From contig CP141142.1 of assembly GCA_035235625.1 (NCBI GenBank), positions 46,727,644 through 46,791,643 on the forward strand: a stretch of DNA of 64,000 nt, written 5' to 3'. The notes under the pieces were generated by a model. The model had not been told where the DNA came from. It searched no databases and saw only the letters and a list, made by a program, of their open reading frames with translations. Positions 1 through 13,799 of this stretch are shown in pieces. The position numbers and the translations under genes are program-made. The DNA comes from Saururus chinensis. Taxonomy: Eukaryota; Streptophyta; Magnoliopsida; Piperales; Saururaceae. Numbering within the stretch: the stretch's first letter is position 1; each line of letters starts with the position of its first letter.

Positions 1-1045
1 GATTTCAGTAGTTCTCTATACATAAGATAAAATAAGAGATTAGATAATCCCCCTTTGTAAGAATTTTTTTTTTTTAATACGGGATGACAATATCTTGATT
101 AATCAAGATTACTTTTTTATAATTTGAAATAAAATAATAATAATTAACCAAATTTTATTGCCCTTCAATTAAATGGTAAATGAGGGAGACAACTTGAAAG
201 TTATTAAAAAGAAAAAGGAGATTTGTCAGGATAAGTTGCTCCAAATTGTAAGTAAAAAAAAATAGAAACTCCTTCTAGAAGATAAAAACTTATTTGTCTG
301 GAATATAACTTTTTCTTCTTCTTTCATCACTTGATGCAACATTTCTATTTGTCTTCTAATTCCTCAAGCTTCTTTAACTTTTAAACATTGAATGAAGGTC
401 AAGGTCTTTTGAATTTCTAGATGTCTTTTAGTAGAAGATGGGCTTTAGGATTTCTTTTGAAGACTTCTTATACTTGAAGGCAAAATACCCTTACTTATGA
501 AAATGAGGGGGTATTTATAATATTGAGATTGTACGGTTGGGTAAAATAATGGGTAGAGAGTGGTATAGTTTGTGAAAAGTGGGTTAGTAGGATAGTTTGT
601 AGGAAGTAGGGAGACTACTGGTATGAAGTCCTTGACATGGTCTTCCTCATTTCCCAACTCTACGCTTTTTTCTTCTCACAATTTTTTTTCGTGGCTAAGT
701 TTAACATGAGACATTTAAAGGCTTCCCTTAGCCTTTTACTTCAAATCTTCCAAGCCACACACATCCCTAGGGGCTAGGATCATAAATTCTGAGTCACGAA
801 AGAGGAAAGGCAGTGGCCTTCTTCCTTGGTGCACAAAAGAGCAAAGGAGGGAAGAGGAGGCATGACTTAAACCAACGGGGGAGCCATGGCCAACAAGAGG
901 AAGGGAGATGGGGACAACGGCTAGTGAGAGAGGGAGTGGAAAGAGTTGGGAGGTTAGGGCTCTTAAGCCATATTTAAACCTAATTCCTTTCCTAATTAAA
1001 TTTGGATTTCTAAGTCTATTAAAACATTCCAACATGGGGGTTTTC
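1..1045. other. AT-rich intergenic repeat debris
   Basis: No gene is supported here. The stretch is AT-rich with poly-A/T runs. A moderately GC-rich patch at about 740-1000 gives short overlapping frames on both strands without recognisable domains, so I treat it as decayed transposon or intergenic sequence. Confidence 0.5.
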
Positions 1046-2853
1046 CTATGTTTTAAAACCTCGGCCGGACCCCGACTGGGATTAGTGGCTGGGTTGGGTC
1101 GACCCGGGGGATGACATCATCACTTAAAATTTTTTTACAAGAGTTTCCCCGTGATACTAAAAAAATAATAGTTAAACCTGTTCAAATCCTATTCAAAATC
1201 TCACTTTAACCTATTTGACCATTCAAAGTATTGTTCTCCATTTCAACCTATTTTAATAAGTTACCATTTCACATTTCCTATTAACATAAATAGTAACATA
1301 AACAAATAAATATCAAATTTAAAACTTTCAGTACTTATTCAAAGTCATAGTTCTAACATAATTAGAAACATAAACAAACATTCATATTTTCAAATCTAAA
1401 AAAACTATTTACTTTTTAGTTCTAAGTCCAAATTAAACATCAATTCATTGTGCACTCCAATTTCCACCTAACATAACTAGATAACTCAAATCACTTCAAA
1501 TTCCTTAAAATAAAAAATCCTAATCTTCAACTTCAAAGTTAAAACATCAAATTCCAAATGCCAAAATCATCAAAATTTGCATTCTTCTTCCAAATTTTCT
1601 ACAAAAAATAGTACATATTAATATAGCGAAAGAAATAAAATACTAAATAAATCATAAGTCATATGTAAACATTACCATTCTAAAGTCAAATATCAAGATA
1701 TTATCTAATCCAAAACCATCATCCAACCCTTCATTATATATGATTGGCCTTTCCTCATTTTCTCCAAAAATAAATTTATTGCTAACAATAAGAAATAACA
1801 AATGATAAATAAATGGACAATGAAGTATGAGCTCTAAAGAATAATTATGAAACCAATAAACTCAAGACAATCCTTCAATCTCCACACAACCATTAGAAAT
1901 CCATGTAAATCATTATAACCAAACACATTATATGCACATGATTAAGTTATAAATCACTCATTCTCAGCGAGTAAAAATTTATACAACTCCTACATGCTAT
2001 CATGCATCAAAACTATATTCAAATTAAATCACATATATAAAAAATCATAATCCAATGATCAAAAGGATACCCTATTTGCATGCAAAGATTGAAAATATAA
2101 AAACTTTAGTTCTCGCAATAAAACAAAATCCAAAAATGGTGCATGGAAATTAACTACAAAATTAACATGTTATAAATTAAATTAAATAAAAATAGATAAT
2201 AAATTACCTTTTACATGTTCAAATTCTTTTTCAGTTTGTTCGTCAATGCAAAAACAAAGAAAAAAAAGAGAGATTGAAAAAATGTTTGAAGCACAGAGGG
2301 GAAACTCATCGGCAATGATGACAACACATTTGGTATATGGGCTTTTAGGTCATCGATGACACAAGAGGCTACAAGCAGTAGTGATTTAGGTGGATCTATA
2401 GGCGGTAGCATGGGAAGAAGAGAAAGGAAAATAGATGGCGATGAGGCAGAAGAGAAAGGAGGGATTTTCGTCGGAGAAAATCGCTCGCCGCCGACCCAAA
2501 TTGCCTAGAGCTCCTCCCTGCTTTCAGGCCATGGACGGTGACAGAACGTGAAAAGGGAATCGCCAGAGGAGATCGCCGCTCATAGTCGCGACGTCGCCCC
2601 AAATCGGTCAGCCCCGTCTCTGCCTCCAAGCTCCTCCAGTCTAGAATCCCTATTGGTAAGTTCTTTTTTTAAAAAAAATATGGACCGGACTGGACTGGAC
2701 TAGAACACTGGGTAAGCGGTTCAACCAGCCGGGCCACGCTGACCCGGCTGGGTTAAACCGACCCAGAAATCAAGTTAAACCGGCCTGTTTTTAACAAAGG
2801 TTCCGGTTGAACCCTGTCGGACTGGCCAGGCCGGTCTGGTTTTTTAAACACTG
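1046..2853. mobile_element. Possible non-autonomous hAT-like element
   Basis: The two ends form imperfect terminal inverted repeats. The left end reads CTATGTTTTAAAACC followed by a CGGCCGGACC block. The reverse complement of the right end reads CAGTGTTTAAAAAACC followed by GACCGGCCTGG. Subterminal 'acccggctgggttaaaccga'-type motifs sit inside both ends. The CAGTG-like terminus is hAT-like, but no convincing 8-bp target duplication is visible. The interior is AT-rich with one GC-rich patch (about 2400-2640) and encodes no transposase I can recognise. Confidence 0.45.
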
Positions 2854-3310
2854 ATTTTTTCCAAACAAGTCTCATTCATGGATATGGGCTCAAGCTCACC
2901 GAGCCCATGGATGCCTAACACATTCCACGCCCATAGAACCATTAGTGATGGTGGTCCATAGTCCGTTGTGCACTTATTTTGGGCCCACAAAGTAATATGC
3001 TTAGATGCATGCCATTAGCATATACATATACATAACCTCAAGTATATGTGCATGTATGACTCAGGCCCACAACATGTGTGCCACGAAGAGTAATAGGCTG
3101 TGGGTTCATCCCATGCTCCTTAGACCCTGGTGGATGTGCACTAGTTCACCCAAACTGGCTTAACACATGTGGGCTAATATGGCATATGAGCGAACCCATA
3201 TCGTGGCCCAACAAGGGACTTAAGCTCATGAACCTCAAAAACTTTTATGCCATGTTCTGAAGAAAATTTTCCGTTTACCTCAAATACCATATTGGCCATG
3301 TGCATTTTAC
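2854..3310. other. Intergenic, no feature seen
   Basis: Mixed-composition sequence with short frames only (the longest is 60 codons at 3078-3260). No recognisable protein or RNA feature. Confidence 0.4.
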
Positions 3311-3502
3311 GAGAACGTATCTAGTGGAACGGTTCTACCATGTGGTCGTGCATATGTCCCTTCATCTTTAAATATGTAATCCAAAATTCGTACTTCATCT
3401 TACTTAGTTTTAAACACGTACAAATTCATAGAACGTGTCACTCATTAACAATACATATCTACCAGATGTCCCGTACAATAGTTCCACTAGATATTTTTTT
3501 GT
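3311..3502. mobile_element. Short inverted-repeat element (MITE-like)
   Basis: The left end contains TATCTAGTGGAAC and the right end its reverse complement, within about 192 bp. ATTTTAC (3304-3310 and 3503-3509) flanks both sides and could be a 7-bp target duplication. The superfamily is uncertain; hAT or Mutator would fit the duplication size. Confidence 0.45.
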
Positions 3503-3865
3503 ATTTTACCTGATCTTACCAAACGACCTATTAGCATAGTATATAAGACACTAGGTAGTGACTGTTATAACTTACTCATGGGTCGTTTGGTGGATTTCTG
3601 CGTCTGAGGCACGGAAGACAACAAGAAAGGTACCGTCGAGGAGAGATGTTCAGATGGGGAACGCAACTGGAATTTACCCACGTCCACATGCACAAAAAAT
3701 CTATCACGATCATACTGGATTCCTCACCTCCGTATATATACTTCCAGAAACTCTATCAATTTATGATCATGACCCCTCGGCACCTCACAATTTGTAAGTC
3801 CTAATTAAGTGTCTCTGCAAAGCTATTTTAGCAAGAAAGTACTAAGTCTAAGCGTTTTTTGCGAT

Positions 3866-4075
3866 TCTGGTAGCCAAAGACATCATTCCAGATCCTAAAC
3901 TTCTTGGGAAGTGTTTTATGAGTACTCTCTGCTGGAAATAATGAAGCAAAGCTGCATGCTAGCTCTCACCAGTGAAGAAGAGGGTACAAAATCTTCCAAA
4001 CAGAATGCTGCATACGGAAAACTTGGCCGCTTCATATTTTGTTTCTCTAGTTATGAATGTTAGCTGCAAGAAATA
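3866..4075 (+). pseudogene. Fragment of WSD acyltransferase last exon
   Basis: The DNA here closely follows the last exon of the intact acyltransferase (20229-20414) and the bases just after its stop codon. Shared blocks include 'ctggtagccaa', 'gatcctaaacttct' and 'ctggaaat.atgaagcaa', then the 3' flank around 'gaatgctgc.ta' and 'ggccg'. The reading frame is broken: the block equivalent to the LLEMKQAAL coding region carries indels and stops. No other exon is recognisable nearby, so it is a dispersed duplicate of the 3' end rather than a decayed whole gene. Confidence 0.7.
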
Positions 4076-5780
4076 TGCAACGCGTTCATGCAAAAAGTCG
4101 TTGGACAAGGAATTATTTAAGGATGTGTAAACACAGGGCTGGAGCTTCTTAGCCATCCGGCCATGATCTGACTAACCTTACCGCCACGGAACTGCACCTC
4201 AATGAAAGAAGTATTTTCTAGCTATGTTTTGCTCAGACAGTGAGCCGAGTATAAGAAATGCTGGGAAATGTCCAATTTTAAAATTGACACTAACGCTAAT
4301 GTGCACTTGCATGTACACCGTCAATCTCGAAATTGGACATATCTCAGGTATTCTTTACGCTCAGTTTATATTAAAGAGGGAGCATAAAAATGATTCCTTT
4401 CACTGAAAGCTACAGATCGGGCTGCATTATTTTGGCTGCATGCAGTAGTGTCTTTTATTGACTCAAAGCCATGGTCCCATTGTCCAAGTCCTACTTCAAA
4501 CTCGGTGAACTCTAAGCAATTAATAGTTGGAGAAACGGTCAAACATATGTATTAAAATATCTAATCCATCCAGAATATCTCACTTCTTTAGTTTAATTAT
4601 TTGATTTGATAAAAAAATTTATTTGACTACACCATGCAGATATTTTTAATAAACCTTCGTAGCCAAAGAATTTGTTATGCACCTTTTACAATGAAACTTA
4701 TATAAAAAAAAATATAAATCTTTAATATTAAAAATTAATAATATATATATATATATATATATTAATGCATATTAACATCGGTAATTCGGTACCATATTAA
4801 TATCACTAATGTTAATATACATTAAAATATACTTTGTCAATCTAATAAATGAAGGGCTACTATAAAGTAGAGTGTACATTAAAAACGTTTCAATGTGACG
4901 GAAGGATGAGCATGGAGTACAGTTGGGATGTGAGAGAGAGATCGACATGTCCCCATCCCATTCGAGGAGATATGTTCAATTGGGGCCACGTCACATGCCT
5001 CAAAAGTCCAATACTCATCTTTCCTAATTAATATTCTCTCGTATTTTAAGTCGAAACTTGTTACGGACGATACAGTTATGAAAATGAAGTCAACCTACTT
5101 TCTGGCCAATAGAAAATATAGGCGTGCTGAACAATAGAAAGGCCGCCGGGTTAGTCATTCATAATATCCTCACGCCCTTATTTATGTATATTTCTGTTTG
5201 CCCCGGTTTATATAATATTTTGTCTTAATCCGTCCCCTGTGGACCTAAGCAAAAACACATATAAATTAGAGTTTTTTTTTATTACTTGGCCAAAGATTTG
5301 AATTTTTTATATTACTTAGTTTTGAACATCAAATGTTATATTACTTGATGTGGGATGAAAATACCCTTAAGTTTAAATAAAACTAATATTTATACAAATC
5401 CTTATAAATAAACAGTGAATTAAGAGCCGTTTTGGTAGAGAGAAATAATCAACGGTGAGGCGGAGTTTACTAACAGGAGATAAATGGCAGTCACTCACCA
5501 ACGACTCACAATAAATATAAAATATTTTTTTTTAATTATTTCTCATTACAAAAGCCATATTAGCTAAATAATGCTTCATTTCAGCTTATCCAATCACCTT
5601 TTAACTAGCATAATAAATAGGATTAATATTTGCATCCATTACAATATAAAAGTAGCTAATGATAGTTTGTATATAGGTGAAAAGTACGATTGATGAATAT
5701 TGATCCCTCAGTGAGGTTTGGTGAGCTATTGATATAAGTAAAATAAAGACTTGTCATCAATGGTAATGTAACTTTAAAGT
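4076..5780. other. AT-rich intergenic with (TA)n microsatellite
   Basis: No gene seen. An (AT)n tract lies at about 4738-4762, and long AT-rich runs are common. ORFs of about 60 codons (4224-4406, 4849-5031) show no domain or splice context. Confidence 0.45.
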
Positions 5781-6094
5781 TGTTATGACCCGCCCAAGGG
5801 GTCGGGTCTACATTTAGTATAATTAGAATTTATTTATTAGTGATTATATTTAGAGTAAGTAGGATTATATTAAGCTTAGGCTTATGTTAGAAGCTCATTA
5901 TAGTTAGAAGTCTATTTCAATTAATAATTTCATTAGCATTAGGATTAAGCTTATTAATTGCCTATAAATATATAGAGGTTATGCTTGTTTTGATAATTAC
6001 AGAAATCAGATACAAGTTAGTTATTTTATTTTATTATTCAGTTATTTCTCTTATGTTTTTCGTTTAATTTTCCTTCTGTAGACATCGGTCTACA
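5781..6094 (+). mobile_element. Copia-like LTR fragment
   Basis: The segment begins TGTTATGACC and ends GGTCTACA, the TG..CA pattern of an LTR. It contains a TATA-type promoter motif (CCTATAAATATATAG) about two thirds of the way along, as in Ty1/copia LTRs, and ends with a small TGTAGAC..GTCTACA palindrome. No matching 5-bp target duplication is seen on the right, so it may be the 5' LTR of a truncated element whose internal region follows. A 76-codon frame just downstream (6105-6335) is unrecognised. Confidence 0.45.
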
Positions 6095-8443
6095 TCAGAA
6101 GTATTTGATTCCATCTTCGCAATTATCTATTATGTATGAAATAAAAGATGATAAATACCTGCAATCAGTGTTTCCATTCATAAGAAGGCAAATAAAGAAG
6201 TGTTTATCATTGTATGTGGAGATGAATAAGGCTGCCAATGGAGACAAATCACCATCAGTGGAAAGGAATAAAACAGTGAATAAAATTAAATCATTGGTGG
6301 TATCCATTTACCCTAGCTTGAATGGTGGATTGTAGATGGAAGTCAATGATGCACAATTCACTTGTGAAACAATCAGGTAACAATGAATTTTAGATTACAT
6401 GACATTACACTTTATCGTGTTCTCGAAAACACGATAACATTAATATTGTGTTTAGTAAAAAATATGATATTAATAATATTGCATAACTAATGACATGAAA
6501 TACAAAAGTGATATCTCACATATTCGTGTTAGCGTAGAGACAATAACACGACTTATATGCATATAGTCCCATTGATGATCTGATAAAATTTGTAAGTGTG
6601 TAACCAAATACATGATGTTGAGTGATATCACATATTTATTAACACATTAATATCCATTGCAAATGGGGAGAACTGGGAAATTTCAACTCAACAAATCCAT
6701 GTCACACATTGTCCAACATTCCAATGCCTACATAACCTGTTACAGAAGTTATTCACAATAATTTGAAGAAATGTCACCAACAATGGGTGCGTAAGGACTT
6801 CATTTAATAAATTTTTACTCATCCGTTAAACAATGGGATCGAATAAGCTCCCTATCCATGGAAGGGTGTGTGGCGTGGAAACTAGGTGTAACCACTTAAC
6901 GCACCAGCTCTTTACCAGCACCCTCATCTTTCAATGTCATGCGCTCCCTCTGCAAGGGAGCTCAATATTCCTATTGGATAGAGGAGCACCAAAAAATTTT
7001 ATCAAGTAAAGATGGTGTTTCCCTTGCCCATCGATTGCAGTGAAGGAGGAGAGAAGGGGGTCAAGGGGCAATCAAAAGACCGCGACTTTGCCATGATCGT
7101 GTCGGATACAGGGAAGACGAGAGGAGGAGAACAAGAGGAAGGAGAAGGGAAAGAAGGTGATGGTGGGGGAAAGGTGGACCAAGGAGATGACACCATTGTT
7201 TGTGCTATGCCAACAATGATTTTGGTACTATGCTGATCGTTTATAATTAAATTATTTGCAAGTATACAAGGTAATTGTACTAATTAAGATAAATATTTAA
7301 GAGTTGTCAAACCTTAGGGATGGATGAATTAATTATTAAATCTAAGAGAAGAATTTGTTAATTAAAAACTTTAAAAGAAAAACTTAAATTAAACAAAAGA
7401 AATGATTAACTAAATTTAAAAAATTTAATATGATGATAATTATATAAGAAATCTAATCCACTAAAGAACCATAACAATTTCTTAACCTTTAATCTAAATC
7501 TAATGTGAGTATGAACAAATATTCTCAACTACAAGCTAGAATTATTTTAGAAAGAATCATTAATTAAATCCATGACATGAACTATCTTTGACAATAACAT
7601 GAATCAGCTACACTAAACTAAACTATATGCATGACTCGTCTAATCTTAGTATAACTCATCTAATTCATTAATCATATGAACATTAAAACTATTGCATTAC
7701 TATCTCATCTAAATTACAAAAATTAGAATCGATGTAAATTTTAAAACCACATTAATCTATCATCTACAAGATAATAAATCAACATAGAATTTAATAAACT
7801 TAAAAAATACATTAAAAAGGAAATCATTGTCATACAATTGTCATTAATCACAACTAAGATCTAAATTAAAAAGAGAAAGAAATTAAAACTTATTTATATT
7901 TTCATCAACTCCTAAGTAAAAGAAAATTTAGCCTTGCATGGTAGAAGATGGCTTTTGAATCTTTATTAAAAGCTTTAAATACTCCTCCATCTTCTTTTTT
8001 CTTTTCAAAAAATCTACTGGAATTCATCAATTTTGAGCCGCATATGACTTTATATATGCATAAAAATAGTAGGATAAGTTCTGATAGGAAAAGAATTCAA
8101 AACCGACTCAAAATAGGAAATTACGCGTTGTGCCATTCCAACGCCCTACATGCCCGTTTGAATGGGATAATTATTTCTATTTTTTTTTTCAAAATCACTT
8201 GTACCCCATTCGAACGCCAATGAAGAAATTGCATGAAAACACACAAGTTAGCCAATTTACTTCAAAATATTATACAAGTTTTCCCTAACCTAATTAACCT
8301 AAATTCCTAATTATTTAAAATATATTAACTCTTAAAAAAGACTAAAAAATGGAACAAATAAGGGTAAAAAAACGTATAAATTATACTTATCATATGCCGA
8401 TAAAGGTTCTAACATTGGTGTAGGAGAAAGAATAGGGTGAATA
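6095..8443. other. Intergenic repeat debris
   Basis: No gene supported. The sequence is AT-rich, with a short GA-rich patch near 7040-7190 that gives overlapping low-complexity frames on both strands. The stretch from about 7230 to 8300 looks like old retroelement sequence but no pol or gag motif survives. Confidence 0.4.
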
Positions 8444-11400
8444 TGTAATGTCCCGGAATTTTCTACGATTTTCTGTGATTTTTCTGCTATTTTTCGACAG
8501 AAAAATATGATGCTTCGGTGTATGTGACTTCGGTATTCGTACCCGTAGAGTCGGGTGTTGGGTTCATCGTAGGCCACGGGCCTGGATGCGCATTCCAGCG
8601 CAAAAAATCGACAAAGAATGAAAGTGCAGAGATAAGGGAGAGGAAAGGAAAAAAAAAAGAATAAAACGGGCTCGGGCTCGGTCGAGCCCGATCGGGATGT
8701 TTTTGGAAAAGGAACAGTGCACACCCACCCCCTCTCCGGCTTTTCTCTGTCCCAGCCGCCGCCGGCCGCCGGTGGGCCGCAGGGCCGCCGCCACCCGCTC
8801 CACCCCGGCCGTGCGACGGTAGGGGGGCCACCGTCCCGGCCCCACGGGCGCTCCGCCCTCTGCCGTGAGCTCCCCTGTTTTTCCCGGTCTCTCTCTGCTC
8901 ACTCTCTGTTTCGTGTTGTGGCAGCACCAGCAGTGGCTGGTGGGCTCTGCCCGGCCTCCGTCCGGCCAGCCACGGGCCGGCGACAGCAAGCCCGGCCTCC
9001 AGCCTGCTCTGCTGGCCCCGTGAGTTCCATTTTCCCCGGTGAGCTCTCTCTCCCTCTCTCACTGTGATATGATTTGAGCCGCCGCCGCAGGCCGCCAAGG
9101 GCTGGCTGCCCGCCCACTGCTCCGCCCTGGGCCGGCGACGGCGAGAGGCCACTCCTCCCGGCCCCAGAGGCCTCCCCTCCGCTGCCCCACTCGTTTCCCC
9201 CTCTCTGCTCTGTTTTCGCCGCCTCACTGTTTTGGTGAAACAGTGGCTGTCGGCGGCAAGCTACGCTCGATCGGACCTCCGTCCAGCCCCGCCTTGGTCC
9301 GGCGAAGTGATTGAGCCACCCCTCCCTGGCCGATTTCGACTCCGTCCTCCGTCTTCCCTCCGACCAGACCTTCTGAGCCCTTGTTTCTTTTGGTCTGTGT
9401 GTTTGGGACTACCGGCGCTGGGAATTGCCGCCTTTGGCCGAAGACGGCTCCGCTCGGCCTCCATCCTACCAGCCGCGGTCCAGTGACTGCAAGGCCAACC
9501 CCTAGCTAGCTCCGTCGCCCCCTTGGCCGTTCCGCCCGGTCCGATTTGCACCCTATTGTGGGTGGATTCTTCGTTGAGTTGTCACCACTGTCGTTGGCCA
9601 GTGAAGCCAGCCCGGTCATTGTGGGCTCTGCCCCGGCCTGGCGATGGCCCAGGGACGGCCCCATTCGGATTGGTTCAGCCTCCGTCCCCTCCGCTTTGTC
9701 GGAGCCCGATCCGCATCCCTTGCTCGGGTGCTCTCATTCGGAAAAACCGAGCCTTTGCTCCCCACTGTGTTGTTTGTCCGGCGTGTTGCCATTGACTTTG
9801 ACCGTCAACTCTGGCCGGAGATCGCTCCTCCTGGCCGCTAGAGCCACGACACAGCCGGCTAGAGCCGTTGGTAACCCTTGCTCCTCCCTGTGTCCCCCCG
9901 GCCCCTCTATGCTTTTGGCCATTTTTATGTTTTGGGCTATCGAGCATCATTGGATGCCGAACACCCTTTGGACCATTTAGTGTGGCGGGTTTTAGCCTAG
10001 AGATGGCTGGCCGCCTTAGTGCGGCACCACCCCTCTTCTTCGGCATGAGGCAGGTTCCCCCTCTGTCAATGATATGTGTTTGACCGCGCCACTTAGAGCA
10101 CCACCGTTTTATCTTGCCGTACGCCGATTGGCCTCTAGTCAGCCTGCCTCGGCACGGCAACGACAAAGGCCGTATTGTTGGTCTCTGCCCTTGGGCATGG
10201 CCCTACCGCCCTTTCGAGCTTTGGGCCGATACCGTCTAGCCCTCTCCTCTTCCCTTTGGTCGTGTGTGCAAGTAGCCACGCGTGCGGGTTAGGGTATTGG
10301 TACCGCTTTGGCGCTGCCCGACCGTCAGATGGCTCCGCCATCATCTGGAGTTGACATCGGAGTCCTCCATTACCTCTCCTCCATCCTTGAGTGACACCCA
10401 CACCCTCCGCCCTTATGTGGGCTTTTGTAAACGCGAAATTGACGCCGTTGGGTGCTGTCCACAGCCGATTTTGACGTTTTGTGACCGGTTGAGTATGGTT
10501 CAACCACCGGTCGAATTTTAGTGTACGCCTAGACCTTCGGTCGCACCTACCACTCGTTGGCACGACCTTCCTCCCGGCCGCCTGTAGTGTGCCGCCGTGG
10601 ATCATGGATTTTTCCGCATTGATCAGTGTCACCCCTGTTTGGCCGTGAGTGCTTCCGGCGTTTCTTACACCCTCGGGACAGCAGCTCTCTTGGCTAGGAA
10701 AAGCTTTTGGCCGCCAACTTCGCCACCGACGTTGCCACCGTCGTATGCTCGCCATCAAACGTCATGATTACGAGGTAGGGGAGCTTTGAACTCGTAATTT
10801 CATGATAGCATGCTTGAATGAGTAGTAGCATGCTAGGAATTGCATGATGTGCATATAAGCATGATTATATGGTATGTTTAGATACATATGACATGCATAT
10901 GAGCTGTAAGTATGATTGATATGTATGAGTTGTACGTATGTTTTATGGATGTGGAAATTGTATGAGCTAGTGATGGATAGCGATTAGGTTAGTACGCGAC
11001 GGATGCGTATTATGGACATGCTAGTGATGGCTAGCGATTTTGAGTAAGTTATGTATGTGTATGTGCATGTGGGCAGAGGTATGTACGATGGACGGTAAGA
11101 AGTGGTAAGGGTTTGGTACGAAGTTGGACGTGGATTTGGACGTGTAAGCGTACGACGGAAGATAGAGAAGGTAAGTTTGATGGGCGAGGATTTGGAATGG
11201 ATCGGTTTGGGTTGGAGAGTACGTCAGGGATTCGGTAAGTAAGAGGACCTAGGCTTAGAGCCTTATGGGGGTTTATTAGACAGTAAGAGCGTGCATAATT
11301 GTACAAGCATAACGTACTGATTATGAAGTAAAAAGTAAGTATAATAAGTGAGGTACTAAGTAAGAGTGTGATAACGGGGATCTACTGTGAGGAGCTCGGT

Positions 11401-13204
11401 TTGACGGTGTAAGTAAGATGTTTTGACCGCAAGGTGGATGTCAGAGACTATATGAGTAAGTAAGGATTTGTGTACGGTGAGCTATGCGTGACTTGGACGG
11501 GTAAGTGAAGTCTACTGCCCTGACGAACTAGGGCTCGGATCGGGCTCAGCTTCAGTTTGATCAGTCGAGGACTGTGAGTTTGTGTGGCATAATTGTACCG
11601 CATAATTTACATAATTCAAACTTGAATTATAAGAAAGCTAATGATAGCATTGTGAGTTTGAGACCTGAGGGTTCGACGGATTAAGTTCCGTGTTTGTGTT
11701 AGCCGATAATGAGTCGGCTGAGCACTTCTTGTGTCTTGCCATGGTGGTTATCCTGCGGGATCTTGTCTGTGTGCTGTTAAGCCCAGACGTTTGATGCTCT
11801 GTTGAGAGCGCTGTAAGTTTCCGCCCTTCGTGGGCTCTGTATGTTTCTGCCTAGATGGCTCTGTATGTTCTGCCCAAGAGTGGCACTGTAAGATTCTTGC
11901 CAAAGAGTGGCATTGTATGTTTTCTGCCCTTAGTTGGCACTGTATGGCCCCAAAGAGTGGGCATTTGCTCGCTCAGGTAAGCAGTATCATGGACCTGCTC
12001 TTACCTGTTTGATCCTGTGCCCCATGAGCATAGGTGTGCCTTGCCTTCGGAAAAGTCCATGGCGTCTAGTTGCTCCCCGAAGGTTAAGGTGACGCCCTTG
12101 TGGCATTCCCTTCTTTTCCGACATTGGAGCTTGTTAATTGTAATGAGCTTCAGTTGTCGGTAGTATGTGTTCGATAGTGAGAGTATGTTGTATGCTTCAG
12201 ATTCTGAGTAAGTTGTACGTGTAAGATTCAGAGTAAGTGTAAGTGTAAGCTCCTAAGGAAGACGTAAGAATACGTTTATGTGTAAGCATTTGATTGTACG
12301 ATTAAGGTCGTACAAGTACGTGTAGGTTGTGTGAGTATGAGTACGATTGTAAGATGATGATTTTGAGTAAGAATGTAAGTGGAAGTTTCTGAGTAAGACC
12401 GTAAGTGTACGATTCTGAGCACGATTGTAAGTATATGTTCTGATAAGGACTGTAAGTGTAAGATTGTACGAATAAGGTCGTACAAATATATGTAAGGATT
12501 TGAGTACGTGTATGATGGTACAAGAAAGTTGTAAGACCCTAATTCAGGGTGTTTGTGTAAGTTTGCTTTCATTGGTGTGCTATGCATTATTATTTGCAGA
12601 TGTACGATTGATATATGTTGACTGCTTCATGTTTGTGTTGCATGACGCATGTTTTTATGAACTTATTGAGTTCACCATTATCGGGATTTCCCCTACTGGG
12701 TATTTTCCTACTGAGTATGAAAATACTCACCCTACTATTTTTAGCCCTGTTATTCGGGAGGCTTTTGCAGGTTGTGTTGGAGAGCTCTTGGAGATGGATG
12801 CTCGTTTCTACGGGGGATTGTTTCGCCTTTGACTCAGGTGTACTTGACTCAATGCAAGTATCTTTTTATGCCACGATCTGATGTATTAGGTGAGATGAGA
12901 TTTAAGTGTTGTAGCTTTTGGACTTTTAATTTGGATCAGACAATGGACTGTTTATGGGACTTGTACTCGGGGACGCCTGGGAGTTATTTGTATTTGAAAA
13001 TCCATGATCATGGTGATTTAGTCGTACGTTTGTTTTCGAGTGACGCCTGAGGATATTTGATTTGGCGGTACGATGTTTAACCGTATGATGTTTTAAATTA
13101 TAAACTGTTTATACGGGTTTTGATTTCGTCAGTTTTACTCCGATTTAAAAATAAAAATTTTCTGTGAATTTTATGAAAAATGTATAAAAATTTCGGGCGT
13201 TACA
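8444..13204 (+). mobile_element. Large solo LTR (about 4.76 kb)
   Basis: The element starts TGTAATGTCCCGG and ends CGGGCGTTACA, giving the short inverted termini of an LTR. It is flanked by a perfect 5-bp direct repeat GAATA (8439-8443 and 13205-13209). The interior is strikingly GC-rich at 8.6-10.7 kb, then AT-rich with many 'gtaagt'-like words, and ends with a 'cctactgagtatgaaaatac' type motif near 12.7 kb. Similar wording recurs near the 3' ends of two other LTR pieces here (27981-30803 and the piece ending at 52675). No gag or pol is present between the ends. Very long LTRs of this style are typical of some Ty3/gypsy chromovirus lineages; the lineage is an inference. The long minus-strand frame at 8487-9227 is a GC-composition artefact. 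Confidence 0.8.
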
Positions 13205-13209
13205 GAATA

Positions 13210-13799
13210 TGTAATATATATTTATTTAATAGATAAAATAGAAAAGAGGTCGATATGAGAAATATTGTAATAATATTTATTAAAGAGAAATAAATCATAG
13301 AAAAGAAATAACATCATTCTTTTCCATATGTTTAACAAGGAAATAATGTGGCTATTTACCCTTTACTAAACTCCTCTATCCCCCAAATAGGGTAAAAAAC
13401 TAACTATTTTTTCTTTACTCCCGTACCCAATCCTTTCCCCATCAATTTTCTATATCTTTCTCCCAAGACCTAAACCCATTTAAAACAACCTCTTTCACCA
13501 ACTCCGACAAGGTGACAATAATGATGACGAAGGCCTTGACCATGCCCATAAGGCCTTATAGAGGCAATTTTTTTGGAGGCCCCACATGCTGGCCCCACCT
13601 GGCACATCAAGCCCAAGGGTCATTTTGAGCACGGTGATGGAGGTGAGGGCTCCACCCGACCCACACACAGGCCTTCAAAGGGCCTGGGTCAGGTCCTTTG
13701 CAAATTGCAACTTCTCGATGGGGATAAGGAGGAGAAAAAGAAAAAGAGAGGGGGGTGAGGTCCTGCTTATTTGGTCGTATCTTAAGGTGGGGTTAAAAC
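13210..13799. other. Intergenic, no gene seen
   Basis: AT-rich sequence followed by a short GC-rich patch (13570-13700) whose frames have no recognisable domain. Confidence 0.35.

Noticed and set aside
8487..9227. 246-codon minus-strand frame, and overlapping long frames on both strands to 10.7 kb
   Set aside because: They lie in the GC-rich part of a solo LTR. Frames are open on both strands because of composition, and no domain is recognisable.
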